A stretch of DNA of 64,000 bases from Bdellovibrionia bacterium (GCA_030427805.1 JAUICP010000004.1:62001-126000), one strand, 5' to 3'; shown: positions 33,988 through 44,424, counted from the first letter of the stretch. Numbers and translations are program-made. The notes: generated by a model from the letters alone, not told the origin.

Positions 33988-35931
33988 ATGTCACATTATG
34001 AAAAAGTCGACGTCAAAAAAGAAATAGCACAGAACGCGCACGCGACTAAAGAAACCTACGAAAAAATGTATAAGCACTCGGTTGAAGATCCCGACTCTTT
34101 TTGGGCCGAGCAGTCGCAGAACATTCATTGGTACAGCCCCTTTAAAAAAGTATCAGACTGGTCCTTTGAAGGTGATATCAAAATTAAATGGTTTATCGAT
34201 GGAAAGCTCAACGTCAGTTACAACTGTATCGATCGGCACATTGCTGAAGGAAGAGGCGATCAAACAGCCATTCTTTGGGAACCGGACGAGCCCGGCGCAG
34301 AAAGCCAATCTTTTACCTACACGCAATTGCGAGACCGGGTGAGCCAATTGGCCAATGGCCTCAAAAAAATGGGCGTGAAAAAAGGCGATCGCGTGACGAT
34401 CTATTTGCCGATGATTCCAGAGGCTGCCATGTCTATGCTCGCTTGCGCTCGAATCGGTGCCGTTCACTCAGTCATCTTTGCTGGTTTTTCTCCTCAGGCC
34501 ATCAAAGACCGGGTGATTGACTGTGATTCTGAATTTATTCTCACCGCCGACGAAGGGCGAAGAGGTGGAAAGACCATCGGCCTTAAAGCCAACGTGGATG
34601 AAGCACTCAAGGGCTGCCCCGATGTTAAAAAAGTTCTCGTTGTCAAAAATACGGGAGCCAATGTAAACATGACCGAAGGAAGGGATCTTTGGTACTCAGA
34701 TCTTTGCGATAAAGAGTCCACTGACTGCCCGCCCGAAGAAATGAGCAGCGAAGATCCACTTTTTATTCTCTACACCTCAGGCTCAACGGGCAAACCAAAG
34801 GGTGTTCTTCACACCAGTGGTGGCTACCTGGTTTACGCCTCGGTAACACATAAATATGTTTTTGATTACAAACCTGGAGAAATTTATTGGTGCGGTGCTG
34901 ACGTTGGTTGGATTACGGGCCATAGTTATATGGTTTACGGTCCCCTTGCCAATGGGGCGACAACTCTTCTCCACGAAGGTGTTCCCAATTATCCGTCTCC
35001 GAGTCGAGTTTGGGAAATTATTGATAAGTACCAAGTGAATATTTTCTACACGGCACCGACCGCCATTCGAGCTTTGCGTCAAAAAGGCGATGAGTTCGTC
35101 ACAAAAACCAGTCGCAAAAGCCTAAGGGTTCTCGGAACCGTGGGCGAACCGATCAATCCAGAGGCATGGAAGTGGTACTACGAAACTGTGGGTGATTCGA
35201 GATGTCCCGTCGTCGATACGTGGTGGCAAACCGAAACCGGTGGAATATTGATTACACCTCTACCCGGTGCGACTGACCTAAAACCAGGCTCCGCCACAAA
35301 ACCCTTCTTTGGCATTCAACCGCTCCTTGTTAACGAAAAAGGCGAAGAGCTGACCGGAGCGGCAGAAGGTCACCTTTGTTTTAAAACCTCTTGGCCGGGT
35401 CAAATGCGTACGGTCTACAAAAACCACACACGATTTAAAGAAACCTATTTTAGCACCTATCCCGGTCTTTACTTTTCAGGAGATGGATGTCGAAGAGACG
35501 AAGACGGTTATTACTGGATCACGGGTCGAGTCGACGATGTTCTCAATGTTTCGGGTCACCGCCTGGGAACAGCAGAAATTGAAAGTTCTCTGGTAGCCCA
35601 TGAAGGTGTCGCCGAAGCGGCCGTCGTAGGCTTCCCCCACGAAATCAAAGGACAGGGAATTTACGCCTATGTCGTCCTTTACGAACATCACAAAGCCGAT
35701 GATGAGTACCGAAAGGAACTCATCAATTGGGTTCGCCAGGACATTAGCCCTATAGCGAGCCCCGATAAATTGCAATTTGTCAGTAGTCTACCCAAAACAC
35801 GATCTGGTAAGATTATGAGAAGGATTCTTCGAAAAATTGCCTCCAATGACTTTGAAAACCTTGGAGACACTTCAACTTTGGCCGACCCCAGTGTGGTCGA
35901 CTCCATCGTTGATCAAAGATTGAATAGGTAG
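33988..35931 (+). CDS. acs: Acetyl-CoA synthetase
   Basis: Activates acetate to acetyl-AMP and then acetyl-CoA. The adenylation signatures are complete: [11 protein letters not shown] (P-loop), [10 protein letters not shown], the hinge-region [21 protein letters not shown], and the C-terminal [17 protein letters not shown] whose Lys is the known site of inhibitory acetylation in this family. The ACS-type N-terminus ([17 protein letters not shown]) separates it from other AMP-ligases. 647 aa is standard. Three bases separate it from the maf-like gene. Confidence 0.96.
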   Translation: MSHYEKVDVKKEIAQNAHATKETYEKMYKHSVEDPDSFWAEQSQNIHWYSPFKKVSDWSFEGDIKIKWFIDGKLNVSYNCIDRHIAEGRGDQTAILWEPDEPGAESQSFTYTQLRDRVSQLANGLKKMGVKKGDRVTIYLPMIPEAAMSMLACARIGAVHSVIFAGFSPQAIKDRVIDCDSEFILTADEGRRGGKTIGLKANVDEALKGCPDVKKVLVVKNTGANVNMTEGRDLWYSDLCDKESTDCPPEEMSSEDPLFILYTSGSTGKPKGVLHTSGGYLVYASVTHKYVFDYKPGEIYWCGADVGWITGHSYMVYGPLANGATTLLHEGVPNYPSPSRVWEIIDKYQVNIFYTAPTAIRALRQKGDEFVTKTSRKSLRVLGTVGEPINPEAWKWYYETVGDSRCPVVDTWWQTETGGILITPLPGATDLKPGSATKPFFGIQPLLVNEKGEELTGAAEGHLCFKTSWPGQMRTVYKNHTRFKETYFSTYPGLYFSGDGCRRDEDGYYWITGRVDDVLNVSGHRLGTAEIESSLVAHEGVAEAAVVGFPHEIKGQGIYAYVVLYEHHKADDEYRKELINWVRQDISPIASPDKLQFVSSLPKTRSGKIMRRILRKIASNDFENLGDTSTLADPSVVDSIVDQRLNR

Positions 35932-35934
35932 AAA

Positions 35935-36516
35935 ATGACTGAACAGATTATTCTCGCTTCGACTTCCATTTATCGAAAAAAACTGATGGAGCAATTGGCT
36001 CTCGATTTTGAGACTATTGCTCCCAATTTTGATGAATCAAAAGTGAAGCGAGGAAGCCTCCCCCCTGCTGAATACGCTCTCGGCTTAGCAGAAGGAAAAG
36101 CGAAAAGTCTGCTCGGGAAATACCCTGATGCCATTATCATTGGCAGCGATCAGGTTTCGGTGATTGATGATGAGATTTTAGGCAAACCTGGGGACAAACA
36201 AAAAGCCGTTGAGCAATTAGAACGACTCAATGGAAAAACCCATGAGTTGCTTACGGCGATGGTCGTTCTTCACAAAGACCTGGCCTATCGTCATATCGAC
36301 CAAACATTACTCACCATGCGGCAATTGGATCAAGAACAGCTGATTCGCTACGTCGATAGAGACAACCCAGTAAATAGCGCTGGGTCCTATAAGATTGAAG
36401 CCAATGGTATTTGCCTTTTCAAACGGATTCAATCTGATGACCACAGTGCCATAGTAGGGCTCCCCCTTCTAAAATTGGTCGATGTCCTAACACAAGTGGG
36501 CTTGAAACTTCCTTAA
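35935..36516 (+). CDS. Maf-family nucleotide pyrophosphatase (YceF type)
   Basis: House-cleaning enzyme that hydrolyses modified nucleoside triphosphates. The N-terminus ILASTSIYRKKLMEQLALDF matches the Maf pattern LAS.S..R..LL...G..F. Later pieces IIGSDQVS (catalytic Asp) and SAGSYKIEANGICLF...IVGLPL are closest to the YceF/m7GTP-specific branch, which has CAGSFK.EG.GI.LF, rather than to the dTTP/UTP branch. 193 aa is normal. It is 3 bp after acs and 20 bp before the aldo-keto reductase gene. Confidence 0.85.
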   Translation: MTEQIILASTSIYRKKLMEQLALDFETIAPNFDESKVKRGSLPPAEYALGLAEGKAKSLLGKYPDAIIIGSDQVSVIDDEILGKPGDKQKAVEQLERLNGKTHELLTAMVVLHKDLAYRHIDQTLLTMRQLDQEQLIRYVDRDNPVNSAGSYKIEANGICLFKRIQSDDHSAIVGLPLLKLVDVLTQVGLKLP

Positions 36517-36536
36517 CTCAGCTTAAGCTCTATAGG

Positions 36537-37961
36537 ATGAGTTCGAAAAGCCAAAGCATAGATTCATTTTTAGCGAAATTCCCAGAACTGCCAGCACCTC
36601 GCTTTCTCGGAGATACTGCAATTAAAGTGAGTCCCTTTGGCTTTGGCGCCTACCGTGTGAATAACGAAAACAAGTTTCACAAAAAGGCCCTCGAAGAAGC
36701 CATCAACTCTGGCATCAACTTGATCGATACAAGCTCCAATTATTCGTTGGGCTCTTCTGAAGAAATGATCGGAAATAGCCTCAAGGCTATGGCTTTTCCC
36801 GAAAACTATGATGAGTCGCCGATCGTGGTCATCTCAAAAGTGGGATACGTTCAAGGTGCTGCATTGGAGCGAGCTAAAGAGCTAAAAAGCCAGGGGCAAG
36901 AAATTCCCGATATGATAGAGATCAATGCCAATGCTTGGCACTGCATTCACCCAGAATACATAGAATGGACCCTGCAAAACTCTTTGCAGCGCTTGAAGCT
37001 CAATAAGATTTCTGGTTTTTTGCTCCACAATCCCGAATGCTTTTTTAAAAACAACATGGATACGACTGAATATTATCATCGTATTGAAAAAGCCTTTTCT
37101 TGCCTAGAGAATCTCTGCGACCAGGGACTCATCGATTTCTACGGCATTAGTTCCAATTCTTTTGTCAGTAGTGAACAAAGCCATGAGCATACATCCCTTA
37201 TTGAATGCTGGAATAGGGCCCAGAAAGTGAGTAAAAACCCTCGATTTAAAATCATTCAATTTCCTTACAATTTAGTGGAGTCCGAAGCATGGACAAATCA
37301 GTTAAAGTCGGGAATGAACATTTTTGATCAAGCGAAAGAGTATCAAATGGGTGTACTCGTCAATCGTCCTTTTAATGCCTTTAAACAGGACCGACTCATG
37401 CGACTGGCGTCTTTTGCTCACCATGAAGAAGCCCAACTTAAAGCTGAACTCCATACGGCCCTCCAGGATATTATCGCCCACGAACGAAGTATTGAGGATA
37501 AAGTCTCGCTTCCCCAAGAACTTATGTGGGGACAGATTCTAAGGACTCATTTTCAAGAAATAGAAGACTTAATCGATTGGATCGATCTCCTGAACAGTCA
37601 GATCGTACCGACCTATCAGAAAGCAAAAAATAACCTGCCTCCAGGGCCCGAGATTCAAAGCTGGCTCCTGGTTCACGAGTCAAAGCTACAGTCCCTTTTG
37701 AAGATTCTCTACCGAAATTATGAAAACCAGTCGGCGATAAAGTCTGAACACATTAAAGGGCAATTGATTGAGGCTTGCCCTAAGATCAGCAAGAAGCTCA
37801 GTCTTTCGCAAATTGCCTTACAAATTTATTTAAATACCCCCCATGTCGATAGTATTTTGTGCGGCATGCGCTCCCCGACCTATGTCGGAGATATTCTCGA
37901 CACACCAATGGATCTCGACTTAAACCGTCAAGAACTAGAAACTCTACTCAGCCTTTTTTAA
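36537..37961 (+). CDS. Aldo/keto reductase-like protein with long C-terminal part
   Basis: The first 300 residues follow the aldo-keto reductase barrel: VSPFGFGAYRVNNE at the start, EAINSGINLIDTSSNYSLGSSEEMIGNSLK (Asp and Tyr of the catalytic tetrad), VVISKVGYVQG (Lys) and then W..HCIHPEYI (His region). The Asn-Pro segment FLLHNPE follows. The last quarter carries a helical section and a closing SQIALQIYLNTPHVDSILCGMRSP like the usual NADP-binding end. At 474 aa it is about 140 residues longer than typical because of an inserted helical stretch (about 260-390). Substrate unknown. Confidence 0.75.
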   Translation: MSSKSQSIDSFLAKFPELPAPRFLGDTAIKVSPFGFGAYRVNNENKFHKKALEEAINSGINLIDTSSNYSLGSSEEMIGNSLKAMAFPENYDESPIVVISKVGYVQGAALERAKELKSQGQEIPDMIEINANAWHCIHPEYIEWTLQNSLQRLKLNKISGFLLHNPECFFKNNMDTTEYYHRIEKAFSCLENLCDQGLIDFYGISSNSFVSSEQSHEHTSLIECWNRAQKVSKNPRFKIIQFPYNLVESEAWTNQLKSGMNIFDQAKEYQMGVLVNRPFNAFKQDRLMRLASFAHHEEAQLKAELHTALQDIIAHERSIEDKVSLPQELMWGQILRTHFQEIEDLIDWIDLLNSQIVPTYQKAKNNLPPGPEIQSWLLVHESKLQSLLKILYRNYENQSAIKSEHIKGQLIEACPKISKKLSLSQIALQIYLNTPHVDSILCGMRSPTYVGDILDTPMDLDLNRQELETLLSLF

Positions 37962-37995
37962 TGCCCAATAACGAATAATTTAATAGCATAAGTAG

Positions 37996-38625
37996 ATGCG
38001 GCCAAAAGAAGCTCCAGCAATAAACATCGATGATAAATCTCGTGAAGCTTTAAACTCTCTTCTCAAGGAATATCCCAATGAAGGAATCAGACTTCCAAGC
38101 CTCAAAGAAGAAGAGAATGAAGAAGTAAATAGTTTTTTAGATTCACTCGGCGAAATGCTTCGAGAGTTTATTGGCGACAGCCTCCCCGAAGTGGACAGGG
38201 ACTTTTTTAGCTGGTCCCTAGAAAGCATTTTTTGGACCGTATTGGCCATTGTTCTCTTAGTTGTTCTTTATTATGTTTTAAAGCGCCTTCTTATTAATTA
38301 CTCAAAAGACGAGTCTGAACCCGATTACAAAAAAGAGATTCTGCAAACCGAGCTCGATCTCAAGCTTTACCTAAAGACGAATCAGTTGAAGAAGGCCCTT
38401 CGCAGCCGTTGGAAACTCTTTCTCAATAGGTCAGAACATAATGACGATCTCACTCCCTACGAATTTATTCACCAAGAAAAAGACCTTCCCAACTCAAGAG
38501 AAGCGGCCCTGATGGAAAGCTACATTAACATGTTCTCCAAGAAGAAAATTGAAAAGGAGCATTACCAACACCTAGATGACATTCTTGAAGATTTAGAGAA
38601 TAAATCGAGGTTTAAAAATGTCTAA
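37996..38625 (+). CDS. DUF4129-type membrane protein
   Basis: A 209-residue protein with an acidic N-terminal half, one transmembrane helix (about residues 77-98, SIFWTVLAIVLLVVLYYVL) and a C-terminal cytoplasmic helical domain with ALRSRWKLFLNRSE, like the DUF4129 domain found beside MoxR/DUF58 genes. The family's function is not established. It overlaps the DUF4350 gene by 8 bp and opens the plus-strand half of the MoxR cluster. No strong ribosome-binding site precedes ATG 37996. Confidence 0.65.
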   Translation: MRPKEAPAINIDDKSREALNSLLKEYPNEGIRLPSLKEEENEEVNSFLDSLGEMLREFIGDSLPEVDRDFFSWSLESIFWTVLAIVLLVVLYYVLKRLLINYSKDESEPDYKKEILQTELDLKLYLKTNQLKKALRSRWKLFLNRSEHNDDLTPYEFIHQEKDLPNSREAALMESYINMFSKKKIEKEHYQHLDDILEDLENKSRFKNV

Positions 38626-39730
38626 AAACCGAATTCTCGCGGGCCTCATTATTATTCTTGTGTTTTCTTTCTTTCTTTTGAGTCATTTCGCAGAAGAATA
38701 CCAAAAAACCGCTGGCGCTACCTCGTTTTCCGATGCTTCAAGCGGAATAAGAACATTCAAACGACTTAAAGAAAAGGTCGCCCCCGACTCTGTTCAGATC
38801 TCAAGGCGCCCCAGTTTTAGCCTTGAGGAACTCAAAGGATATGACACCTTCATGGTGCTCGACCCTAAAATGAAAATTTCACCACTCGAAGCCAAAGTTA
38901 TAAAAAACTATGTTTTCGAAGGCGGGCGACTCATACTCAGTTTTTCGACTCAGAAGAACTACTACAATCTTCTCAATGTGCTCACGGAACTCAATATCAA
39001 CTTTTTCACTATCGAAAATGACGAATTTAAAAATGGCGAGACTGAAATCATAACCCCCGGTGAAGTTACCCCCATTTGGACTCCCCTACAAAAAATTGCT
39101 TTTTATAGTCCACTGCTCATTAAGGATGAGGCTTGTAATTACAATCGCTTCTATTGTTTCGTAAGTGCGCACGACTATTTTGGCGGAAGGGTGTTCATCT
39201 TTTCGGGGCTCCTGCCTTTTAGTAATGCCATGCTGATCCAAGGAGAAAATGCAGGTCTTGGCATTCGCATGGCCCTGTGGACCGGAAAAACTTTAATCGA
39301 TGAGTACCACCATTTCTTTTCGGAGAAGTCCTTTTCAGATCTACTTGTGGATTTCAATTTTGTACTCCCATCCCTCGCCCTTATTTTTGGCTGTGTTCTC
39401 TTCTTTTTATTTTCGCAATCAAAACTCGAGTGGCTGCGAAACCTTGAGAAAGACTCGCGGGACCAATCAAGTTTTCACGAGTTCTATACAAAAATTCTCG
39501 ATGGCGTTTTTGAAAAACAAACCCGATTAACAGAGGCTATTGAGATTCACTCACAGTATCTAAAGACGCATTACCCAGCCCATAAGAATGAAGTCGATGA
39601 ACTCACTGAAATCGATAAGAAAACAATCAATAAAAATCAAATTGCAAAAGATAAAGAAATTGTTGGCAAACTCATCCAACTGCATCGAAAGTTGATATCG
39701 CTAAAAGGACGCAAGAATGGAATTAACTAG
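38618..39730 (+). CDS. DUF4350-type membrane protein
   Basis: N-terminal helix (about 6-24), then a periplasmic or exposed Rossmann-like domain with YDTFMVLDPKMKISPLEAKVI and VFEGGRLILSFSTQ, the DUF4350 pattern, and a second membrane helix (about 245-265, LPSLALIFGCVLFFLF) before a cytoplasmic tail. DUF4350 proteins accompany MoxR and DUF58 proteins in many bacteria; function unproven. It overlaps its neighbours on both sides (8 bp and 14 bp), so the four plus-strand genes are tightly coupled. Confidence 0.7.
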   Translation: MSKNRILAGLIIILVFSFFLLSHFAEEYQKTAGATSFSDASSGIRTFKRLKEKVAPDSVQISRRPSFSLEELKGYDTFMVLDPKMKISPLEAKVIKNYVFEGGRLILSFSTQKNYYNLLNVLTELNINFFTIENDEFKNGETEIITPGEVTPIWTPLQKIAFYSPLLIKDEACNYNRFYCFVSAHDYFGGRVFIFSGLLPFSNAMLIQGENAGLGIRMALWTGKTLIDEYHHFFSEKSFSDLLVDFNFVLPSLALIFGCVLFFLFSQSKLEWLRNLEKDSRDQSSFHEFYTKILDGVFEKQTRLTEAIEIHSQYLKTHYPAHKNEVDELTEIDKKTINKNQIAKDKEIVGKLIQLHRKLISLKGRKNGIN

Positions 39731-40664
39731 ACTCAAGCTCAATCTCGAAAAAATCCAGTCTCAAGTAGAAACCTACTTTGTACAAAATCAAAGTAAGGTG
39801 CTCGAGGCAATCCTCGTTGCCTATTTTAGTCGCGGCCACGTCCTCATCGAAGGCCCCCCTGGTACCGGTAAGACTATGCTTGCAAAGCTCTTAAGTCGCA
39901 TTCTCTCTAAGGAGTTCAAACGGATTCAATTTACTTCTGACCTGTTGCCTGGGGATATCATTGGCTCCCACATTTACAATCAGGGCAAGAATGCTTTCGA
40001 ATTTATTCCGGGCCCGATTTTTTCAGACTTTGTACTTGCCGACGAAATCAATCGAACGCCGCCTCGAACCCAATCGGCCCTTTTGGAAGCCATGGAAGAA
40101 CGGCAAGTTACTTCGGAGGGCCATATCAAGGCCCTGAGTTCGTCCTTTTTTGTAATTGCCACCCAGAATCCACAGGAGTTCGAGGGGACATTTCCCTTGC
40201 CTGAGGCACAATTGGATCGCTTTTTCTTAAAAATAAAATTTGACCACGCCGACATCGAAGACACTAAAAAACTCTTGAGTCTGCATAACGAAAATAAGCT
40301 CCCCGTCAGCTACGAAGATCTCGAAAGCCTCAGTATAGAACGGGAGGAAATAGAAAAGGAAATCGACAGTCTCGAGGTGAGCGAAGCCCTTATAGGATAT
40401 ATCTCTGAACTGATTTTAAAGACTCGACAGATGGAGAACATACTCAATGGCGCAAGTATTCGCGCGGGGATCAATTTGTTAAAAGGAGCAAAGATCAAAG
40501 CTCTACTCAAAGGTCGAACAACGATTTTACCTGAAGACATCAAAGAACTCTTTTTGCCAATCCTGAGACATCGAATCCAACTGACTCCCGAGTCCTATAT
40601 GTCTGGGGACAGTGAAGATCAAGTGCTTATGCGAATCTTAGAAAGTACGGAGTTCCCTCAGTAG
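39717..40664 (+). CDS. MoxR-family AAA+ ATPase
   Basis: MoxR proteins are chaperone-like ATPases that act with von Willebrand-type partners to mature or insert metal or cofactor into target complexes. Walker A is EGPPGTGKTML, Walker B is FVLADEINRTPPRTQSALLEAMEE (MoxR-specific, with the EINR), sensor 1 lies in VIATQNPQEFEGTFPLPEAQLDRF, and the C-terminal lid contains GASIRAGINLLKGAK. 315 aa is typical. The partner is the next gene (DUF58), which starts immediately after its TAG. Confidence 0.93.
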   Translation: MELTRLKLNLEKIQSQVETYFVQNQSKVLEAILVAYFSRGHVLIEGPPGTGKTMLAKLLSRILSKEFKRIQFTSDLLPGDIIGSHIYNQGKNAFEFIPGPIFSDFVLADEINRTPPRTQSALLEAMEERQVTSEGHIKALSSSFFVIATQNPQEFEGTFPLPEAQLDRFFLKIKFDHADIEDTKKLLSLHNENKLPVSYEDLESLSIEREEIEKEIDSLEVSEALIGYISELILKTRQMENILNGASIRAGINLLKGAKIKALLKGRTTILPEDIKELFLPILRHRIQLTPESYMSGDSEDQVLMRILESTEFPQ

Positions 40665-42017
40665 ATGTCTCAACTCAAGCTCAGTGATCATTTTTTCATT
40701 TTCTATGGAGCTTCCGTGGCTCTCGCTATTTTAGGCTTGAGCTTTTCTGTGGTTAGTTTCTTTGCCTTCCTTCTTTTAGTGGCCCTGATTTTAATAACAA
40801 TTGGGGACTTTTTTAGCCTTAAAAAGAAACTTCCTCGCATCGAATTTCACAGCCTTAGAAATTTAGGGCTCGATCAAGAGTATGAGGTTCAGTTTTACGT
40901 GACGTGGGACTCTGATGAAAAAATCCCGCCACAAACCTGGTTTCTCAAGCCTCACTCTAAGTTAATTGAATTTGCCGATAAGCATGTGAATTCTAAGGAT
41001 CTAAAATTAGTAAAAAAGAGCTATCGGTTTCCTTGGAAGATTCGTTGTAAGATTCTTGGCTATAGCGATGAGATTGAAATAATCTACCAGGTGCGCTCTC
41101 GCTTGGGCCTTTGGCGAAAGAGTTTTAACATTCAATGTGTTTCCGAAGGTTTTCGCATTCATCCATTGCAGCACCCTGTTTCTGACAGTCGAATCCGGGA
41201 AATTATTAAGAAACAATCTATCTTTACCTGGGGAAGCAAGAAATGGATGAAGGGAGGGAATCCCGATCTCTTCTTACAATCAAGACCCTTTAGGTATCCG
41301 GATCCCCTCAAGCACCTCGACCACAAGAAAACGGCTCGTTTTGGCCAATTGATGACCAAAACTTTCGAAAGCCAACTCAATCAAAATCTCGTGATTTGCT
41401 TTGACTGTGGACGATCGGCGATTGGTAAAATTGGCAGTTCCTCCCGTTTTGATTACTATCTTTCTGCCGTACACTTACTTCTGCAATCAGCCTTGAAGTT
41501 TAACGACAATGTCTCATTCGTTAGCTTTTCGAGTCGCGTTCACAATATGGTGCGAAAAGCTCGAAGCTTGAAAGAATTCGACTTTTTGTTTAACTCATCC
41601 GACGGGTTACGACCCCAAGCCACAGAAAGTGATTATCAGATACTCGACGAGCATATTAGCCAACTGGCGCCCCAGCGCTCCATCATTTTTATTCTATCTG
41701 ATCTCACCAAGGCCAGTGTACAAAGGCACGCCGCAAAGTTCGTCAAGCGCCACTCGCGAAAACACCTCGTCGTCTGTGCATCCCTAATAGACACCCACTA
41801 TGAGCCAGAAGATTTTATCCTCAACCTTAACTCAGATAGCTATGAACAAGAGAGCTATAGCCAACTCGCCTATTCCTATTGGCTCAATTTAGAGTTGCAG
41901 AAGTTTCGCTATCGAATTAATCAATCCGGAGCCGGCATGATTAGTGTCCCGCAAAAAGAATGGATGACCTTGATTCATCGAAGTTTTCACTTAGTCAGAG
42001 AGTCTTCAAGACTTTGA
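40665..42017 (+). CDS. DUF58 domain protein (von Willebrand-like partner of MoxR)
   Basis: Two N-terminal transmembrane segments (about residues 15-55) precede a cytoplasmic region with the DUF58 pattern FLQSRPFRYPDPLKHLDHKKTARFGQLMTKTF, then a von Willebrand-A-like fold beginning NLVICFDCGRSAIG, where the metal-site motif reads D-x-G-x-S instead of D-x-S-x-S. DUF58 proteins work with MoxR ATPases. ATG follows the MoxR stop directly. The 3' end overlaps the convergent SpoIIM-like gene by 31 bp. Confidence 0.85.
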   Translation: MSQLKLSDHFFIFYGASVALAILGLSFSVVSFFAFLLLVALILITIGDFFSLKKKLPRIEFHSLRNLGLDQEYEVQFYVTWDSDEKIPPQTWFLKPHSKLIEFADKHVNSKDLKLVKKSYRFPWKIRCKILGYSDEIEIIYQVRSRLGLWRKSFNIQCVSEGFRIHPLQHPVSDSRIREIIKKQSIFTWGSKKWMKGGNPDLFLQSRPFRYPDPLKHLDHKKTARFGQLMTKTFESQLNQNLVICFDCGRSAIGKIGSSSRFDYYLSAVHLLLQSALKFNDNVSFVSFSSRVHNMVRKARSLKEFDFLFNSSDGLRPQATESDYQILDEHISQLAPQRSIIFILSDLTKASVQRHAAKFVKRHSRKHLVVCASLIDTHYEPEDFILNLNSDSYEQESYSQLAYSYWLNLELQKFRYRINQSGAGMISVPQKEWMTLIHRSFHLVRESSRL

Positions 42018-42985
42018 TTCTTTGTCGACAGGCCAGACAAGATTTTACTGAAAAAGGGCCAATAGTTAAAAATCCAGTAGGCCACAAAAGCAATGAGTCC
42101 CACTATAATTTTTGTTCGCAGCTCGAGACCGGTCTTAGGGCTTACAAACCCCTCAATGATCGCCGCAAGGATTAACCAGGGCAGTGAGAAGTTGATCAAT
42201 ACAAAGGCATCTCTAATGGATTTCCCCAGTTGTTTTTTAAAATCAGGTGAACGGAAACTGAAGAGATGACGTCCATACATCATACTCGCCATGCCTCCAA
42301 CGATAATAATTGTCAGCTCAAGCGGGCCATGGGCCATAACGAATTCACCAAGGTACTTATCAAAGCCATTGCCATAGCAAAACCCCATGATCGCGCCAAA
42401 GAAGAAACCATTATAAAAAAGCAGTAAAACGCCCCCAAAACCAAAAAGAGCTCCCAGGGCAAACACCTTGAGGGTCACCATTATATTATTAAAAGCAATG
42501 CGATAAGCGCCCCACATTGGCGATTGATTTAAAGATTCAAACCATTTGTTTTGTTCTAATATTTCTTCCATGAACCCAGTCCCCAGAAGAAGGGGCATGT
42601 AATCAGTTTCAAAACGACCCAAAAAATATCCAACGAATGAGCTGCTGAAAAAAATAAAGAAGGCAAACCAAAAACTCGAGTAACTATTTTGCCAGATAAA
42701 CCAGTAATTGTGCAGCCATTCTTTGAAAACACTTTTTTTGCTTCGATCTTTTTTTAAGCTCATAATCTGCAGAGCCATTTGCGAGAGGCTATCTTCAACT
42801 TGCTCTAGATTTTTCAGTCGATTTTGTCTTTTCGCACGATTGACTTCAGAGATTAACATCTCGAAGTCTTGAAAGAGATTAAAGGCCGATGAAATCTGCG
42901 CCTTTGTCTTGGCAGAAGACTCTAGCTCGGTGATTTCATCGCGAACCTTTTTTTGAAGAATACGAAACCGGTGATCGTCGCTCAT
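41987..42985 (-). CDS. SpoIIM-like polytopic membrane protein
   Basis: A cytoplasmic helical N-terminus of about 115 residues is followed by six membrane helices. The segment containing IAFNNIMVTLKVFALGALFGFGGVLLLFYNGFFFGAIMG and then FVMAHGPLELTIIIVGGMAS (in parts) is the stage II sporulation protein M (SpoIIM/DUF95) signature. Outside sporulating bacteria this family sits next to RDD and MoxR/DUF58 genes, as here; function unproven. It overlaps the RDD gene by 4 bp. Confidence 0.85.
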   Translation of the reverse strand: MSDDHRFRILQKKVRDEITELESSAKTKAQISSAFNLFQDFEMLISEVNRAKRQNRLKNLEQVEDSLSQMALQIMSLKKDRSKKSVFKEWLHNYWFIWQNSYSSFWFAFFIFFSSSFVGYFLGRFETDYMPLLLGTGFMEEILEQNKWFESLNQSPMWGAYRIAFNNIMVTLKVFALGALFGFGGVLLLFYNGFFFGAIMGFCYGNGFDKYLGEFVMAHGPLELTIIIVGGMASMMYGRHLFSFRSPDFKKQLGKSIRDAFVLINFSLPWLILAAIIEGFVSPKTGLELRTKIIVGLIAFVAYWIFNYWPFFSKILSGLSTKNQSLEDSLTK

Positions 42986-43587
42986 TGTTTTTTGACGACA
43001 TTGGTCGCAAATACCATGTCGTGTAGGGCTTTCTTTTCGTCGTTGAAGGCCACCATAATAAATCCAATATATAAAATAATTGAAGAAATAAATTGCTTCC
43101 CAACCATGTCGCGACCAAAAGTTCTCCAGTACCCGATATGGGTCCCGGTTTCAGCATCGAGAACCTTCAAACCCAGCATGAGTTTTCCGGGGCCACCACC
43201 TTTATTTTTATGAAACCAGCCGAAGTAAAAAAATCGGGCAACCATCATTACCAAAAAGGCAAGACCCATGGCGGGCAACATGATCATCATCATTTTCATA
43301 GCTTGCTCATTGGGATCTCCGCCCTGCATACTATTGATTCCCGCAGAAGAAACTCCAGCCACTGCAAATGATACAGTAAAGACGATCATTGTTATCATTC
43401 CAAAGAGAAATTCATCGATCCAAAAGGCAGCAAACCGAATCCAAAAACCCGCAGGCTGAGTCACGTCTTTGACATCGCTTGCTTCGATATTTAAATTTAA
43501 TCCCGAGGTCGCATCTGGCCCCTTTTCTAACTCATAGGACTTGTTTCCGAGTCCATTTGCCGAAATTTCGTTACCATCTCCTGCCAT
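42982..43587 (-). CDS. RDD-family membrane protein (copy 2)
   Basis: RDD family: the motif FWIRFAAFWIDEF supplies the R-D-D-like charged cluster at the start of helix 1, followed by three or four helices and GKLMLGLKVLDAETGTHIGYW with RTFGRDMVGK near the end. The first 50 residues are a charged cytoplasmic tail. Members are thought to be small transporters or stabilisers of membrane complexes. It lies 9 bp after the first RDD gene and overlaps SpoIIM-like by 4 bp. Confidence 0.8.
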   Translation of the reverse strand: MAGDGNEISANGLGNKSYELEKGPDATSGLNLNIEASDVKDVTQPAGFWIRFAAFWIDEFLFGMITMIVFTVSFAVAGVSSAGINSMQGGDPNEQAMKMMMIMLPAMGLAFLVMMVARFFYFGWFHKNKGGGPGKLMLGLKVLDAETGTHIGYWRTFGRDMVGKQFISSIILYIGFIMVAFNDEKKALHDMVFATNVVKKQ

Positions 43588-43596
43588 GCTATCCCC

Positions 43597-44424
43597 CTAT
43601 TTCTTTTCTCTTTCAATCTGAAAACAATATTCCGCCATATACAATAAAATGGTGTCGTCAGTTAGCTTATGCTCTTCCCATGAGGGCAAGTATTTTTTAA
43701 GCTCTTGAATCCAAGCTTCTTTCGCCTCTTTGTCTTCGGGCGCTCTTTTTTGAAAACTCTTATAGCTAAATTCAAGATACTTCTTAATCGTGGCTTCCGG
43801 TAAATCTAAAACCGGAACGTGTCTTTTCAAACGCAAAAACTGGAACTGATCGAGGTAAAGGTAGTTTTTTTCATTCTCTCGTTCTTTGGAATGAATAACC
43901 ATAGTTCCCGCGGCTAGATCACCCGTTCTTTGTTTTTTGTCTGTCACTAAAATTGATATTAATCCAGGGAGAAATAAAAACAAGTCCACATACCATCGCA
44001 TTAAATCTCGAATGATTAATTGGCTCCACTTTAAGCGCTTGCCGTCGAGAGAAATGACCCGCAATCCAAAAACTTTTTTCCCCAGGGTGTAGCCATATTT
44101 GTGTTCCATATAAATGAAATAACTGTGGACCGCCAAACTCAAGGCGAGAAAAATAACGACTGTAACAGCAATGAAGATCCAAATGACCGACCCCTTGGGC
44201 AGGAATTTTTCGACAGTGCTTGCTGAAACACCAATTCCAATGAGGGCAATGAGATAAATTGTATAAAACAACAGATAAGATACGACAGTGATTATCGTTG
44301 CATCGGCTGCGAAGGCAACGAAACGCTTACCCAAAGGCGCTGGATTGAGACGCAGAGAAACACCTTCGACGAAGTCGATTCCTTCGTCCTGTTTTTCTTG
44401 CAAAGACTCTGTTGCCATGTCCAT
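43597..44424 (-). CDS. RDD-family membrane protein (copy 1) with long cytoplasmic tail
   Basis: Helices at about residues 38-63, 80-105 and 140-160 with the RDD signature APLGKRFVAFAADATII and GKKVFGLRVISLDGKRLKW followed by IIRDLMRWYVD. Unlike copy 2 it ends in a 100-residue hydrophilic, Lys/Glu-rich tail, probably cytoplasmic. It begins 35 bp after the HD-GYP gene. Two unlike RDD proteins in tandem may pair as a heteromer. Confidence 0.8.
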   Translation of the reverse strand: MDMATESLQEKQDEGIDFVEGVSLRLNPAPLGKRFVAFAADATIITVVSYLLFYTIYLIALIGIGVSASTVEKFLPKGSVIWIFIAVTVVIFLALSLAVHSYFIYMEHKYGYTLGKKVFGLRVISLDGKRLKWSQLIIRDLMRWYVDLFLFLPGLISILVTDKKQRTGDLAAGTMVIHSKERENEKNYLYLDQFQFLRLKRHVPVLDLPEATIKKYLEFSYKSFQKRAPEDKEAKEAWIQELKKYLPSWEEHKLTDDTILLYMAEYCFQIEREKK